Source of the DNA: Carboxydothermus pertinax
GTDB taxonomy: Bacteria > Bacillota > Z-2901 > Carboxydothermales > Carboxydothermaceae
Length of the DNA: 44,146 nt
Assembly (NCBI RefSeq): GCF_001950255.1
Contig: NZ_BDJK01000059.1
Span: 1-44,146, forward strand
Direction of reading: 5' to 3'
Below the pieces are notes generated by a model. It ran no database searches and was not told the DNA's origin. It saw only the letters and a list, made by a program, of their open reading frames with translations. The position numbers were made by a program, and so were the translations under genes. How positions within the stretch are numbered: position 1 is the first letter of the stretch; each line of letters begins with the position of its first letter. Of this stretch, positions 27,745 through 37,710 are shown in pieces.

Positions 27745-28761
27745 TTGAAAGTTGCGGTAGTAGGTGCCACTGGTTATACGGGGGCAGAACTGGTAAGATT
27801 ATTGTCTATGCATCCAAAAGTGTCGGGGCTATTTCTCTTTAGTCGAGGGGATGGAGAGATAGACTTCCGGCAAAACTTTTTAGGGCTTGATTTTGCCGGG
27901 AAAATAAAACCGCTTGATGAGCTTGCTAAGGAAGAATTTGACTTTTCCTTTTTGGCTCTACCCCACGGAGAAAGTGGTCGTTATGCTGGAGAACTTGTCC
28001 GACGAGGGGTGAAAGTTATCGATTTATCGGCGGATTTTCGGCTGCCCCTTGCGGTTTATGAAAAATGGTACGGACCGCATCCGGCTCCCGAGCTAGTGGA
28101 AATAGCTGTATATGGTCTTTCGGAATATTTTTCCGAAAAAATAAAAACTGCCAGGCTTATAGCCAATCCAGGATGCTATCCGACAGCGTTTTTGCTGGCG
28201 GTTCTTCCTTTAGCCGAAAAGGATTTGCTTCAAGGGGTGATCATCAGCGATATGAAGTCGGGGGTTACGGGTGCCGGAAGATCGGCTAAAAGGGAGATGC
28301 TTTTTGGGGAAGTTGCTGAAAACTTTCGCCCTTATGGAGTTGGTGGTGTGCACCGGCATTTACCGGAAATGGAAAATATTCTAAACAATTATGCCCAAGG
28401 CTTAAGGGTAATCTTTACCCCCCATCTGATTCCGATGAAACGAGGAATTCTAGGGACAATATACTTAGACCTAAAGCAAAATCTTTCTACTGAGGAATTG
28501 AGGAAAATTTATTTAAATAAATTCCATGATAATCCATTTATAAAGATATTACCGGAAGGATATTTACCGGAAACCAGAGCGGTGGCAGGGACTAACAATG
28601 TTTTAATTGCGTTAAATAAGGAACCAGGTGGAAAAGTGATAATTACTGTGGCCATTGACAACCTGGGCAAAGGGGCTGCGGGGCAGGCGGTGCAAAATAT
28701 GAATTTAATGGCCGGACTTGATGAAACCTGCGGACTTAAAAATACGGGAATTTACTTTTAG
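27745..28761 (+). CDS. argC: N-acetyl-gamma-glutamyl-phosphate reductase
   Basis: ArgC (338 residues) reduces N-acetylglutamyl phosphate to the semialdehyde with NADPH. It has the nucleotide-binding start VAVVGATGYTGAELVRLL and the catalytic Cys in IANPGCYPTAFLLA, with the histidine segment VGGVHRHLPEME. The start is TTG 27745 behind AAAAAGGAGGGGTAGCC; the frame is open upstream, but without a start that fits the family. First gene of a seven-gene arginine operon. Confidence 0.96.
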   Translation: MKVAVVGATGYTGAELVRLLSMHPKVSGLFLFSRGDGEIDFRQNFLGLDFAGKIKPLDELAKEEFDFSFLALPHGESGRYAGELVRRGVKVIDLSADFRLPLAVYEKWYGPHPAPELVEIAVYGLSEYFSEKIKTARLIANPGCYPTAFLLAVLPLAEKDLLQGVIISDMKSGVTGAGRSAKREMLFGEVAENFRPYGVGGVHRHLPEMENILNNYAQGLRVIFTPHLIPMKRGILGTIYLDLKQNLSTEELRKIYLNKFHDNPFIKILPEGYLPETRAVAGTNNVLIALNKEPGGKVIITVAIDNLGKGAAGQAVQNMNLMAGLDETCGLKNTGIYF

Positions 28762-28773
28762 GAGGGAGTTAAA

Positions 28774-29973
28774 ATGAAGAAAATTCAAGGTGGAGTTACT
28801 GCACCCGAAGGTTTTTTGGCGGCCGGGGTTCATGCGGGGATAAAAAAGAGCAAAAAAGATGTAGCGGTGATTTTTTCCGAAAAACCGGCGGTAGGAGCTG
28901 CGGTTTTCACGACCAATAAAGTGAAGGCAGCGCCAATACTTTTATCTATGGAAAATATCAAAGACCAGCTTATTTCAGCCATTGTAGTCAATAGCGGCAA
29001 TGCCAACGCCTGTACTGGCGAAGAGGGAATGCTGGCTGCCCGCCAGATGCTTGATGAAACAGGAAAATGCCTGGGAATACCTATTTCGCAGATTCTGGTG
29101 GCTTCTACCGGGGTAATCGGCGTGCCGCTTCCTGTTAATAAGGTGCTTAATGGAATAAGGATGGCCTGCCAGGCTTTATCCAGGGAGGGAAGCGGAGCTG
29201 CGGCGGAAGCGATTATGACCACCGATACGGTTCCCAAAGAAATTGCGGTAGAATTTGAAGTTTACGGGAAGACGGTGAAGGTCGGTGGTATAGCTAAAGG
29301 TTCAGGAATGATTCACCCTAACATGGCGACAATGCTGGCGTTTATTACCACCGATATTGGTATGGAAAAAGAGCTTTTACAGGAAACATTGCGGGAAGTG
29401 GTAGACGAAAGCTTTAATATGATTTCGGTGGATGGCGATTCCAGTACCAACGATATGGTGGCGGTTTTAGCCAATGGACTTTCTGGAGTCTGGGTAGAAA
29501 GTAAAGAGGAAGAAGCTTACTTAAAATTTAAGAATGCTCTGGAATACGTGGCAATTTATTTGGCAAAAGCTATTGCCCGGGACGGGGAAGGAGCGACCCG
29601 GCTTATCGAGGTACGGGTGATTAACGCTGAAAGCCTTCAGAAAGCCCGGAAAATTGCGCGAACAGTTACCTCTTCTAACCTCTTTAAAGCAGCGGTTTTT
29701 GGGGAAGATGCTAACTGGGGACGGATAATTACTGCGGTTGGGTATGCCGGAGAAGAAATAACGGTGGAGAAAATCGATATTTACCTGGGTAAGGTAAAAG
29801 TATTGCAAAAGGGCGTACCCCTTCCTTTTTCGGAGGAAGAAGCTAAAGAAGAATTGGCTCGCGAGGAAGTAATAGTAACCATTGATTTAAACGAAGGCGA
29901 TGCAAATGCGGTAGCCTGGGGTTGTGATTTAACCTACGATTACGTGAAAATCAATGCCAGTTACCGGACTTAG
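28774..29973 (+). CDS. argJ: Glutamate N-acetyltransferase (ArgJ)
   Basis: ArgJ (399 residues) transfers acetyl from N-acetylornithine to glutamate, closing the cyclic pathway. The self-cleavage segment [10 protein letters not shown] is intact; cleavage before its Thr gives the alpha and beta chains. TTDTVPKE is also conserved. No argA is seen, in line with recycling. Whether it also uses acetyl-CoA (bifunctional type) cannot be judged from sequence. TTTTAGGAGGGAGTTAAA precedes ATG 28774. Confidence 0.95.
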   Translation: MKKIQGGVTAPEGFLAAGVHAGIKKSKKDVAVIFSEKPAVGAAVFTTNKVKAAPILLSMENIKDQLISAIVVNSGNANACTGEEGMLAARQMLDETGKCLGIPISQILVASTGVIGVPLPVNKVLNGIRMACQALSREGSGAAAEAIMTTDTVPKEIAVEFEVYGKTVKVGGIAKGSGMIHPNMATMLAFITTDIGMEKELLQETLREVVDESFNMISVDGDSSTNDMVAVLANGLSGVWVESKEEEAYLKFKNALEYVAIYLAKAIARDGEGATRLIEVRVINAESLQKARKIARTVTSSNLFKAAVFGEDANWGRIITAVGYAGEEITVEKIDIYLGKVKVLQKGVPLPFSEEEAKEELAREEVIVTIDLNEGDANAVAWGCDLTYDYVKINASYRT

Positions 29974-29987
29974 AAGGTGGGAAAAAG

Positions 29988-30872
29988 ATGGAAAAATACT
30001 TGGAAAAAACTAAAGTTTTAATAGAAGCTCTTCCCTATATTAAAAAGTTTTACGGCAAGACAATAGTCATTAAATACGGCGGTCATGCCATGGTCAGTGA
30101 CCAGTTAAAAGAAGCGGTTATTAATGATTTAGTATTGATGAAATTTGTGGGGATTAACCCGGTGGTAGTACACGGCGGTGGCCCGGAAATCAGCCGCATG
30201 TTAAATAAGCTAAACATAAAGTCAAACTTCATAAATGGGTTGAGGGTTACCGACGAAGCTACCTTAGAAGTAGTGGAAATGGTGCTGGTGGGAAAGGTCA
30301 ATAAAGAGATTGTTGGACTTATTGAAAAAGCCGGAGGCAAAGCGGTGGGCCTTTCGGGGAAGGATGCGGGACTTATAAAAGCCCATAAAAAACTTGCGAA
30401 AAATCCGGAGCCTACGGGGGAAGAGTACCTTGATCTCGGGTATGTAGGGGAAATTTCGGAAGTAAATCCGGAAATTCTCTTAACTTTAATTGATAAAGGC
30501 TACATTCCAGTAGTTGCGCCGGTGGGCTCCAATGGTAGCGGGGAATTTTATAACATAAACGCCGATGAAGTGGCGGCTGAGGTGGCAGTAGCTTTAAAAG
30601 CCGACAAACTGATTGTTTTAACCGATACTCCCGGAATTTTGCTTAATGAAAAGGACGAAAATTCTCTTCTTTCCAAGGCCAGTATTGCTGAAGTGAAAGA
30701 GCTAATTAACCGGGGAGTAATCCGCGGCGGGATGATTCCCAAAGCCGAAAGTGCCATAAGCGCTATAAAGCGGGGCGTTGGTTCGGTGCACATTATCGAT
30801 GGCCGTATTGCCCATTCATTGCTATTAGAAATTTTCACCGATGCTGGGGTGGGCACAATGCTCACTCCCTGA
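29988..30872 (+). CDS. argB: Acetylglutamate kinase
   Basis: ArgB (294 residues) phosphorylates N-acetylglutamate. Visible are IVIKYGGHAM, VVHGGGPEISRML, the DEVAAEVAVALKADKLI region and ALSxxxIPK-like GGMIPKAES. The N-terminal helix before the kinase core (about residues 1-22) is present, as in arginine-inhibited hexameric forms, so feedback control is likely. It starts 14 nt after argJ. Confidence 0.96.
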   Translation: MEKYLEKTKVLIEALPYIKKFYGKTIVIKYGGHAMVSDQLKEAVINDLVLMKFVGINPVVVHGGGPEISRMLNKLNIKSNFINGLRVTDEATLEVVEMVLVGKVNKEIVGLIEKAGGKAVGLSGKDAGLIKAHKKLAKNPEPTGEEYLDLGYVGEISEVNPEILLTLIDKGYIPVVAPVGSNGSGEFYNINADEVAAEVAVALKADKLIVLTDTPGILLNEKDENSLLSKASIAEVKELINRGVIRGGMIPKAESAISAIKRGVGSVHIIDGRIAHSLLLEIFTDAGVGTMLTP

Positions 30873-30887
30873 AAATGGGAGGTAGCG

Positions 30888-32084
30888 ATGGAGTACAAGG
30901 AGCTCATTGAAAAGGAAAGTAAATACTTAATGCAAACTTACCGGCGAAAACCGGTTTATTTGGTTTCCGGTAAGGGTTCCTATGTTTACGATGATGCGGG
31001 GAATAAATACCTGGATTTGGTTGCGGGCATTGCGGTAAATACCCTGGGTTATGCTCATCCCAAGTTAACGGCAGCGGTCGAAACGGCGGTTAAAACTTTA
31101 CACCATACCAGTAACTTATTTTACACCCGGCCCCAGGTGGAACTGGCCCAAAAGCTTGTGGAAAATTCCCCCTTTGATCGGGTATTTTTTGCCAATTCCG
31201 GGGCGGAAGCGGTGGAAGGGGCTATAAAGCTTGCCCGCAAATACTGGTGGCAAAAAGGGGAAGAAAAATACGAAATTATTTCTGCCGTTAACTCTTTCCA
31301 TGGAAGAACCATGGGAGCCCTTTCGGCTACCGGTCAGGAAAAATACCAGAAACCTTTTCGACCTTTGGTGCCCGGTTTTGTTCACGTGCCCTATAATGAT
31401 TTGGATGCCCTGGAAAAAGCTCTAACTTCCAAAACTGCAGCGGTTATTTTAGAGCCGGTGCAGGGGGAGTCGGGAGTAAATCCGGCTGACCCCGCGTATT
31501 TGCAAAAAGTAGCAGAACTTTGCCGGGAAAAAAATATCTTGCTTATCTTTGATGAAGTACAGACGGGGGTTGGCCGGACGGGCAAATTATTTGCTTTTGA
31601 ACACTTCGGGGTGGTGCCGGATATCATTACCCTGGCCAAAGGCCTTGCCGGAGGGGTACCCATTGGGGCGGTGTTGGCCAAAGAAGAAGTGGCCAAGGCT
31701 TTTGAGCCGGGGGACCATGCTTCGACCTTCGGGGGAAATCCCCTGGCCTGTACCGCAGCTTTGGCCGTTCTTGAAGAAGTTTTAGCGCCGGGATTTTTAG
31801 AGGAGGTTTTGGATAAAGGTAAGTTATTTTATAGCCTCTTAGCGGATGCACCGGGTATCAAAGAAGTGCGGGGATACGGACTTATGCTGGGAATTGAGCT
31901 GAATTTCCCGGGAGCAGGCCGGGTTTCTGAAATACTTTTAGCCAAAGGAGTGTTAATAAATAACATTGGGGAGTGGATTTTAAGGATTGTACCTCCGCTA
32001 ATAATTACCCGGGAAGAAATCCGGGAAGCGTCGGAAAAAATTTTGCTGGCCGTAAAGGAGGCAGGCATCGATGGAGCTTTATGA
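30888..32084 (+). CDS. argD: Acetylornithine aminotransferase
   Basis: This PLP-dependent class III aminotransferase (398 residues) converts the semialdehyde to N-acetylornithine. It has FANSGAEAVEGAIKLARKY, the active-site Asp in LLIFDEVQTGVGRTGK, and the PLP lysine in TLAKGLAGGVPIGAV. ATG 30888 follows TGGGAGGTAGCG. It overlaps argF by 14 nt. Confidence 0.96.
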   Translation: MEYKELIEKESKYLMQTYRRKPVYLVSGKGSYVYDDAGNKYLDLVAGIAVNTLGYAHPKLTAAVETAVKTLHHTSNLFYTRPQVELAQKLVENSPFDRVFFANSGAEAVEGAIKLARKYWWQKGEEKYEIISAVNSFHGRTMGALSATGQEKYQKPFRPLVPGFVHVPYNDLDALEKALTSKTAAVILEPVQGESGVNPADPAYLQKVAELCREKNILLIFDEVQTGVGRTGKLFAFEHFGVVPDIITLAKGLAGGVPIGAVLAKEEVAKAFEPGDHASTFGGNPLACTAALAVLEEVLAPGFLEEVLDKGKLFYSLLADAPGIKEVRGYGLMLGIELNFPGAGRVSEILLAKGVLINNIGEWILRIVPPLIITREEIREASEKILLAVKEAGIDGAL

Positions 32085-33048
32085 TTTCGCCTTTGCCGAG
32101 AAATTAGAAAAGATGATAGCATCCTACCGGGGACGGGATTTTCTTTCAATGAACGATTTGACCGGGGAGGAGATAGAGGAAGTATTGGATTTAGCTTCGG
32201 AGTTAAAATTACGGCAAAAAAAGGGAATTTCGACTCCGATTTTAAAAGGGAAAACCTTGGCCATGATTTTTAGCAAAAATTCTACCCGGACCAGGGTTTC
32301 CTTTGAAGTGGGTATGGTGCAGTTAGGAGGATATCCTCTCTTTATAACCGCTACCGACTCGCAACTAAGCCGTGGTGAACCGATTGCCGATACTGCCCGG
32401 GTCTTATCCCGGATGGTGGATGGTATTATGATTCGCACCTACAGTCATAGCGAAGTAGAAGAACTGGCCTACTATGCCGACGTGCCGGTTATTAACGGTC
32501 TTACCGATTACGAACACCCCTGTCAAATCATGGCGGATTTACTGACAATTAAAGAACATAAGGGGCAGTTAAGAGGTTTAAAGGTGGCCTGGGTAGGGGA
32601 TGGCAACAACGTCTGCCATTCGTTAATGATTGGTGCAGCCAAGGTAGGTATGGAGGTGGCCGTAGCTACCCCACCGGGCTATGAACCGGATCAAAAAGTA
32701 AGTTTAATTGCCCAAAAGGAAACCAGCAGGTGGGGAACAAAATTATTATTAACCCACAATCCGGTGGAAGCGGTTACCGGTGCCGATGTGGTGGTAACCG
32801 ATGTTTGGGCTTCGATGGGGCAGGAGGCGGAAAGTGCTGAGCGGGTTAAAGTCTTTGAACCCTATCAGGTTAACGGTGAACTGGTAAGCCATGCCAAGCA
32901 GGACTTTATCTTCCTCCACTGCCTGCCGGCCCACCGGGGTGAAGAAGTGACCGCCGAAGTGATCGATGGTGAACATTCGGTGGTCTTTGCTGAGGCGGAA
33001 AACCGGCTGCACGCCCAAAAGGCTATCTTGACTTTACTCTTAGGATAA
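32071..33048 (+). CDS. argF: Ornithine carbamoyltransferase
   Basis: ArgF (325 residues) makes citrulline from ornithine and carbamoyl phosphate. The carbamoyl-phosphate motif [13 protein letters not shown], the HPCQIMADL segment and the [11 protein letters not shown] ornithine loop are intact. It is slightly longer than average because of the N-terminal [18 protein letters not shown] 32071 behind AAAGGAGGCAGGCATCG supports this start inside the end of argD. Confidence 0.96.
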   Translation: MELYDFAFAEKLEKMIASYRGRDFLSMNDLTGEEIEEVLDLASELKLRQKKGISTPILKGKTLAMIFSKNSTRTRVSFEVGMVQLGGYPLFITATDSQLSRGEPIADTARVLSRMVDGIMIRTYSHSEVEELAYYADVPVINGLTDYEHPCQIMADLLTIKEHKGQLRGLKVAWVGDGNNVCHSLMIGAAKVGMEVAVATPPGYEPDQKVSLIAQKETSRWGTKLLLTHNPVEAVTGADVVVTDVWASMGQEAESAERVKVFEPYQVNGELVSHAKQDFIFLHCLPAHRGEEVTAEVIDGEHSVVFAEAENRLHAQKAILTLLLG

Positions 33049-33091
33049 TTTAGGATTTAATGCGTATAAAAATACAACGGGAGGCATAAAT

Positions 33092-34297
33092 ATGGCGGAA
33101 AAAGTAGTTTTGGCTTATTCCGGTGGCCTGGATACCTCGATTATTATTCCCTGGCTTAAAGAAAATTACGGTTACGAAGTTATTGCCATGGTGGCCGATG
33201 TGGGCCAGGGGGAAGAATTAGAACCTTTAAGGGAAAAGGCGATTAAGAGCGGCGCTGCCAAAATATATATTGAAGATGTTAAGGAAGAGTTTGTCCGGGA
33301 TTTTGTTTTTCCCATGCTGAAAGCAGGAGCGGTGTACGAAAATAAATACCTTCTGGGAACTTCGGTAGCCCGTCCGCTTATTGCTAAAAAGTTGGTGGAG
33401 ATAGCGGAAAAGGAAGGGGCGGTGGCGGTAGCTCACGGGGCAACCGGTAAGGGTAACGACCAGGTACGTTTTGAACTTACCGTTAAAGCGTTAAATCCGG
33501 ATTTAAAAATCATCGCTCCCTGGCGGGAATGGGAGATAAAATCCCGGGAAGATGCCATTGATTATGCCGAAAAGAGAGGGATTCCGGTACCGGTTACCAA
33601 GAAGCAGCCTTACAGCATGGATAGAAACCTCTGGCATCTTTCCCACGAAGGGGGTATTTTAGAAGACCCGGCCGTTGAACCGCCGGAAAATGTGCTCCTA
33701 CTTACCAACCCTCCGGAAAAAGCCCCGGACAAGCCGGAGTATGTAGAAATAGAGTTTGTTAAAGGAGAACCGGTAGCGGTAAACGGGGAAAAACTTTCGC
33801 CGGTGGAATTAATTTTTAAGCTTAATGAGCTTGGCGGCAAGCACGGAATAGGTATTGCCGACATGGTGGAAAACCGTTTGGTGGGTATGAAATCCCGGGG
33901 AGTATACGAAACTCCCGGAGGGACCATTTTAACCTTTGCTCACCGGGAGTTAGAGAGCTTAACTTTAGACCGGCAGACCATGCACTTTAAACAGATGGTA
34001 GCCTTAAAGTATGCCGAACTTATTTACGATGGCTTATGGTTTACGCCTCTAAGGGAAGCTCTGGAAGCTTTTGTGGACAAAACCCAGGAAACGGTTACAG
34101 GAAAAGTCAGAGTTAAGCTTTACAAAGGAAATATTTACCCGGCCGGTATAACTTCTCCTTACTCCCTTTATGTTAAAGATTTAGCTACCTTTGGTGAAGA
34201 TAACCTCTATAACCAGAAGGATGCCGAAGGATTTATTAATTTATTTGGCCTTCCACTTAAAGTAAGGGCTATGACCCAGAAACCATACCAGAAGTAG
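33092..34297 (+). CDS. argG: Argininosuccinate synthase
   Basis: ArgG (401 residues) condenses citrulline and aspartate with ATP. It begins with the PP-loop [17 protein letters not shown] and contains [15 protein letters not shown] and the citrulline-binding [30 protein letters not shown] precedes ATG 33092. It is separated from argF by 43 nt with no terminator. Confidence 0.97.
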   Translation: MAEKVVLAYSGGLDTSIIIPWLKENYGYEVIAMVADVGQGEELEPLREKAIKSGAAKIYIEDVKEEFVRDFVFPMLKAGAVYENKYLLGTSVARPLIAKKLVEIAEKEGAVAVAHGATGKGNDQVRFELTVKALNPDLKIIAPWREWEIKSREDAIDYAEKRGIPVPVTKKQPYSMDRNLWHLSHEGGILEDPAVEPPENVLLLTNPPEKAPDKPEYVEIEFVKGEPVAVNGEKLSPVELIFKLNELGGKHGIGIADMVENRLVGMKSRGVYETPGGTILTFAHRELESLTLDRQTMHFKQMVALKYAELIYDGLWFTPLREALEAFVDKTQETVTGKVRVKLYKGNIYPAGITSPYSLYVKDLATFGEDNLYNQKDAEGFINLFGLPLKVRAMTQKPYQK

Positions 34298-34312
34298 GTA
34301 AAGGAGAGGAAA

Positions 34313-35686
34313 ATGAAGCTCTGGGGTGGACGCTTTGAAAAGGATACCGACCGGGAAATGCGGGATTTTCATGCCTCAATCCACTTTGACTGGCGGCTTT
34401 ACGAAGAAGATATCAGGGGGAGCATTGCCCATGTGACGATGCTGGCCCGGCAGGGTATAATCACCAATGAGGAAAAAGAGAAAATTGTTGGGGCACTTAC
34501 AGAAATTTTAGAGGAGATAAAAGCCGGTAAGGTGGATTTTTCCCCTGAAGCCGAAGACATTCACCTGAATATTGAAACGCTGTTAATTAAGAAAATCGGG
34601 GACGTGGGGAAAAAAGTCCACACCGGTCGTAGCCGTAACGACCAGGTGGCTTTAGACACCCGGCTTTATGTAAAAAAAGAAGGTACGGCTATTATTGCTC
34701 TTATAAAAGAGCTCCAGGAAACTTTAATTAATCTGGCCGAAGGGCATTTAAACACTATCATGCCCGGTTATACTCACCTGCAGCGGGCGCAGCCGGTGAC
34801 CCTGGCCCATCATCTTTTGGCATATTTCTGGATGTTTGACCGGGACCGAAGCCGTTTTTACGATTGTTTAAAACGGGCTGATAGGTCGCCGCTGGGAGCC
34901 GGAGCACTGGCCGGTACCACCTTACCTTTAGACCGGGAGTTTGTTTCCGAACTTTTAGGTTTTAATGGTGTCTGTGAAAACAGTCTTGATGCGGTATCGG
35001 ACCGGGACTATATTTTAGAATTTCTCTTTGCGGCGGCCACTACGATGATGCATTTAAGCCGCTTTTCCGAAGAAATTGTTCTTTGGAATAGCAAAGAATT
35101 TTCCTTTGTGGAAATTGATGACCGGTATGCTACCGGCTCTTCCATGATGCCCCAGAAGAAAAATCCCGATGCTGCCGAACTTATCCGGGGTAAAACCGGC
35201 AGGGTATACGGCAATCTAATGGCGGTATTAACGATGATGAAAGGTTTGCCCTTAGCTTATAACAAGGATATGCAGGAAGATAAGGAGCCGCTTTTTGATA
35301 CCGTCGATACCTTAAAGGGAAGTTTAAGGGTTTTTACTGGAATGCTGAAAACAATTAAATTTAACCAGGGGGCTATGTATAAGGCGGCTTTAAAAGGATT
35401 TCTTAATGCTACCGACTTGGCCGAATACCTGGTGGAAAAAGGAGTTCCTTTTAGAGAAGCTCACAGGATTACTGGAGAACTGGTGTTAAAAGCCGAAAAA
35501 ACTGGAAGGGAACTGTTGGAGCTTTCCTTGGATGAGCTTAAAGAGATGTCGCCATTAATCGAAGAGGATATTTACGAAAAGCTTAAAATTGAAAATGTCT
35601 TAGCTAAAAGGGAGCTTCTCGGGGGGCCTGCCCCTCAGGCGGTAATTGAACAGTTAAGACAAGCCCGGGAAGCATTAGCAAAATAA
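34313..35686 (+). CDS. argH: Argininosuccinate lyase
   Basis: ArgH (457 residues) splits argininosuccinate into arginine and fumarate. Family motifs include [52 protein letters not shown] and the fumarase-family signature [20 protein letters not shown]. It is the last gene of the operon and is followed directly by a terminator. Confidence 0.97.
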   Translation: MKLWGGRFEKDTDREMRDFHASIHFDWRLYEEDIRGSIAHVTMLARQGIITNEEKEKIVGALTEILEEIKAGKVDFSPEAEDIHLNIETLLIKKIGDVGKKVHTGRSRNDQVALDTRLYVKKEGTAIIALIKELQETLINLAEGHLNTIMPGYTHLQRAQPVTLAHHLLAYFWMFDRDRSRFYDCLKRADRSPLGAGALAGTTLPLDREFVSELLGFNGVCENSLDAVSDRDYILEFLFAAATTMMHLSRFSEEIVLWNSKEFSFVEIDDRYATGSSMMPQKKNPDAAELIRGKTGRVYGNLMAVLTMMKGLPLAYNKDMQEDKEPLFDTVDTLKGSLRVFTGMLKTIKFNQGAMYKAALKGFLNATDLAEYLVEKGVPFREAHRITGELVLKAEKTGRELLELSLDELKEMSPLIEEDIYEKLKIENVLAKRELLGGPAPQAVIEQLRQAREALAK

Positions 35687-35710
35687 CCACCCGCGCGGGT
35701 GGTTTTTTTT
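35687..35710 (+). terminator. Intrinsic terminator of the arg operon
   Basis: The perfect 16-bp palindrome CCACCCGCGCGGGTGG starts right after the argH stop and is followed by eight T residues. Confidence 0.93.
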
Positions 35711-35739
35711 GGCAATTTAAAGACCGAAAGGGGTTTTTA

Positions 35740-36528
35740 TTAGAGTTTGCGCTTTAGTATATGGCATTCCACGAGAAAGTGATTCCCCGGTATTTCCCAG
35801 TGCCAGTAGGTAGGTGGGATAGCATCTTCTAAAGGAGACTCTTCAATTAGTTCATCGTAGAGCCTGGAAGTTCTTCGGATATAAAGTCTGGGCCATTTAA
35901 CTGCTTCTTCCGGGGGATAATCGAGCAGCGGATGGTCAACGGTAAAAATTGCTCGACCGTCATCCTTTAAAAGCCGGAAAATTAACTTGAGATGTTGACG
36001 AAAAAGACGGTCTCTTAAGAATTCCAACAAATCATGGATGGAATAAAAGCCGGCCATGAAATCGGCTGCTTTTAACGGATAAATTATCTGGGTAATAACA
36101 CCGGCGGATACAACCAAATCAAAGCTTTGTTCGAATTCTTCGGGGTGTTTTGGATTATCGTTTACCGCTTTTAAGGCCTCTAAGAGTGTATCCAGGGAAG
36201 TATCCCGGATTACCAGTTGAATGTTGGCTAAAATACCGGTTAAATCAAATTCTAAAATTTTAATTTTTTCCGGATAAATGGGTTTTTGCCTTTGCAATCC
36301 CAGTTCCATTGCCGTTACATCAATATCGAGAAGAAAAACCTGGTCGAATTTTTTACTGAGCTCATTTAAATCTATGTCATTGCAATTTCCTGCTCCCAGG
36401 ATAATAGCCCGTCCGGAAGATTTTGCCTTTAAGATTTCGGCCATCAGTTTTTCCCGGTGGGGAGCATATTCGTTAAAAAAGTTTCGAGTATCTTCATTGG
36501 CGATTTCTTGAAGCTTTTTGTAAAACAT
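35740..36528 (-). CDS. Class I SAM-dependent methyltransferase-like protein
   Basis: This 262-residue protein has a Rossmann-type nucleotide fold. Motif I is AIILGAGNCNDIDL, the acidic strand-2 end is VFLLDID, and FDLVVSAGVITQI is like motif IV. The C-terminal half has KLIFRLLKDDGRAIFTVDHP. These fit a SAM methyltransferase, but the substrate is unknown and it may be a non-catalytic member. The start ATG 36528 follows AAGGTGAGAATTG (an in-frame TTG lies one codon earlier). It converges on the arg operon terminator. Confidence 0.65.
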   Translation of the reverse strand: MFYKKLQEIANEDTRNFFNEYAPHREKLMAEILKAKSSGRAIILGAGNCNDIDLNELSKKFDQVFLLDIDVTAMELGLQRQKPIYPEKIKILEFDLTGILANIQLVIRDTSLDTLLEALKAVNDNPKHPEEFEQSFDLVVSAGVITQIIYPLKAADFMAGFYSIHDLLEFLRDRLFRQHLKLIFRLLKDDGRAIFTVDHPLLDYPPEEAVKWPRLYIRRTSRLYDELIEESPLEDAIPPTYWHWEIPGNHFLVECHILKRKL

Positions 36529-36850
36529 CAATTCTCACCTTGTTATTGAACTTTTTTAAAAATATTTTAAAATTTTTTGTGTACTTTTGGCAAAGATTAT
36601 TTTTTTAAATCATATGATGAAATCTAATTAGGTTAACTTTAGCCTTTCCTACTCTCTTCGTAACCCTGAGGTAATATTTTTTGCTGTTGTTTTAATTATT
36701 ACGGGTGGTTACTATTAGGTTCAGCGCTTAATGTTTCGGTAGTTTACCGGATACTGTTTTCTGTAACAAAATCGTAACAAATTCGGCACGGTTTGCTAAA
36801 GATTTGGTGGTAAATTTAGAAGCAGGAAATAAGAAACGGGAGGTGGAACA
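36529..36850. other. AT-rich intergenic region between divergent genes
   Basis: No ORF is seen. It separates the reverse-strand methyltransferase-like gene from the forward DUF2680-like gene. A possible forward promoter is TTGTTT (36687-36692), 17 bp, TACTAT (36710-36715). Repeats of GTAACA at 36763 and 36774 are described separately. Confidence 0.5.
36763..36790 (+). promoter_or_regulatory. 11-bp phased GTAACA repeats
   Basis: GTAACA at 36763-36768 and 36774-36779, then a poor third copy GGCACG at 36785-36790, all on an 11-bp period. Gram-positive PhoP binds direct TTAACA-like hexamers with this spacing, so an OmpR/PhoP-family operator is possible; this is inference. Confidence 0.3.
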
Positions 36851-37258
36851 ATGAACAAAAAACTTCTGGTAGGTTTAATTGTTGTTTTACTGCTGGCCAT
36901 AGCCGTTCCGGCAATTGCTGCAGTTACCAATCCGCAGTTAGAGGAACTTAAAGGATTGTACCGTCAGATGGCTGAGGTCCAGAAAAAGATGGTGGATGTG
37001 CGGGTGAAAGCTGGGCTATTAACTAAAGAGCAGGGTGAAGTGATTAAAAAGAACATCGATGCAAGACTTGACTATCTTGAGAAAAATCCTGCTGCTGTTA
37101 CTCCCGGACCTGGTGCCGGTGGTTACGGCTTTGGCCCTGGAGTTGCCTGTCCTAACGCTTTAGCTGGATATGGCGGCTGCGGATTTGGAGGCGGCTTTGG
37201 TGGCTGCGGATTTGGCGGCGGTGCTTATGCTCCAACTACCCCTCCGGCAACCAATTAG
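36851..37258 (+). CDS. Secreted DUF2680-like protein with Gly/Cys-rich tail
   Basis: This 135-residue precursor has a signal peptide (MNKKLLVGLIVVLLLAIAVP, with cleavage likely after AIA near residue 23). A short helical domain follows (VRVKAGLLTKEQGEVIKKNI) resembling DUF2680/YckD proteins. The last 45 residues are Gly, Phe, Cys and Tyr rich, with two GGCGFGGG units and a Thr/Pro end. The tail may bind metal or self-associate at the cell surface; function unknown. AACGGGAGGTGGAACA precedes ATG 36851. A terminator follows. Confidence 0.75.
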   Translation: MNKKLLVGLIVVLLLAIAVPAIAAVTNPQLEELKGLYRQMAEVQKKMVDVRVKAGLLTKEQGEVIKKNIDARLDYLEKNPAAVTPGPGAGGYGFGPGVACPNALAGYGGCGFGGGFGGCGFGGGAYAPTTPPATN

Positions 37259-37272
37259 TTTATTAGGTAAAG

Positions 37273-37303
37273 AGAGCTTTCCTTTACGGAAGGCTCTTTT
37301 TTT
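37273..37303 (+). terminator. Intrinsic terminator after the DUF2680-like gene
   Basis: AGAGCTTTCC pairs with GGAAGGCTCT (one mismatch) around TTTAC and is followed by a T run. Confidence 0.88.
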
Positions 37304-37312
37304 ATGCTTAAT

Positions 37313-37336
37313 AAAAAACCCGCCAATTTTGGCGGG
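37313..37336 (-). terminator. Reverse-strand intrinsic terminator
   Basis: CCCGCCAATTTTGGCGGG is a 7-bp or longer stem with the A tract on its forward-strand left side, giving a T run on the reverse strand. It would end a transcript coming from about 37550 on the reverse strand. Confidence 0.8.
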
Positions 37337-37552
37337 AAGATTCGGGTTGTGTACATTAAGAAAAAGAAACGTTAAACTAAGGAAGCTTGCAGTGCATATT
37401 GTATACCAAAAACATCATAAATACCAGAGGGTTTTGGTAAAGTTTTTGTTAAAGTACGCTGAAAAGCAGGGGCCAAGCGCAAAAGTTTTAATGGTTTTTA
37501 TTTATCAGGGCGAGAATTTCATAATAAAAAATTGTCATCGGTGGCACCTCCT
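37319..37552 (-). ncRNA. Candidate small reverse-strand transcript
   Basis: On the reverse strand a promoter (TTGAAT, 16 bp, TATACT; 37586-37559) and a terminator (37336-37313) frame about 230 nt. A strong AGGAGGT (37552-37546) and a 16-codon ORF lie at its start, but no longer ORF is present in the rest. This could be a small regulatory RNA, a short-peptide mRNA, or the remnant of a decayed gene. No RNA family is recognised. Confidence 0.4.
37488..37538 (-). CDS. Possible 16-residue peptide
   Basis: ATG 37538 is preceded by AGGAGGT with a 7-nt spacer and encodes MTIFYYEILALINKNH before TAA. The binding site is excellent, the peptide short and hydrophobic at the front. It may be a small protein, or a gene fragment cut short by a stop; there is no family evidence. 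Confidence 0.3.
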   Translation of the reverse strand: MTIFYYEILALINKNH

Positions 37553-37558
37553 GCTCTA

Positions 37559-37586
37559 AGTATATTGTATACAAAAAATCATTCAA
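37559..37586 (-). promoter_or_regulatory. Reverse-strand promoter for the small transcript
   Basis: Read on the reverse strand: TTGAAT, 16-bp spacer, TATACT. The spacer contains GTATAC. A similar stretch with GTATACMAAAAA recurs at 37401-37417 on the forward strand. The predicted start point lies almost on the AGGAGGT box, so the leader would be very short. Confidence 0.45.
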
Positions 37587-37647
37587 AAACAAGTGCTCTC
37601 ATTCACAAAAAGTGTTAAGGAAAAGTTAAAAGTTTTGCCTAAAAAGT

Positions 37648-37676
37648 TTGAAAATTATTCACAAACCCCTTATAAT
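37648..37676 (+). promoter_or_regulatory. Promoter of the crotonase gene
   Basis: TTGAAA (37648-37653), 17-bp spacer, TATAAT (37671-37676), 34 nt before the GTG start. Confidence 0.82.
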
Positions 37677-37710
37677 AATGAGGAAAATATGAGCAAAGGG
37701 GAATGAGGAA

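Noticed and set aside
37170-37559. 129-codon forward ORF
   Set aside because: It overlaps the end of the DUF2680-like gene in another frame, runs through two terminator hairpins and lacks a binding site. It is probably spurious.
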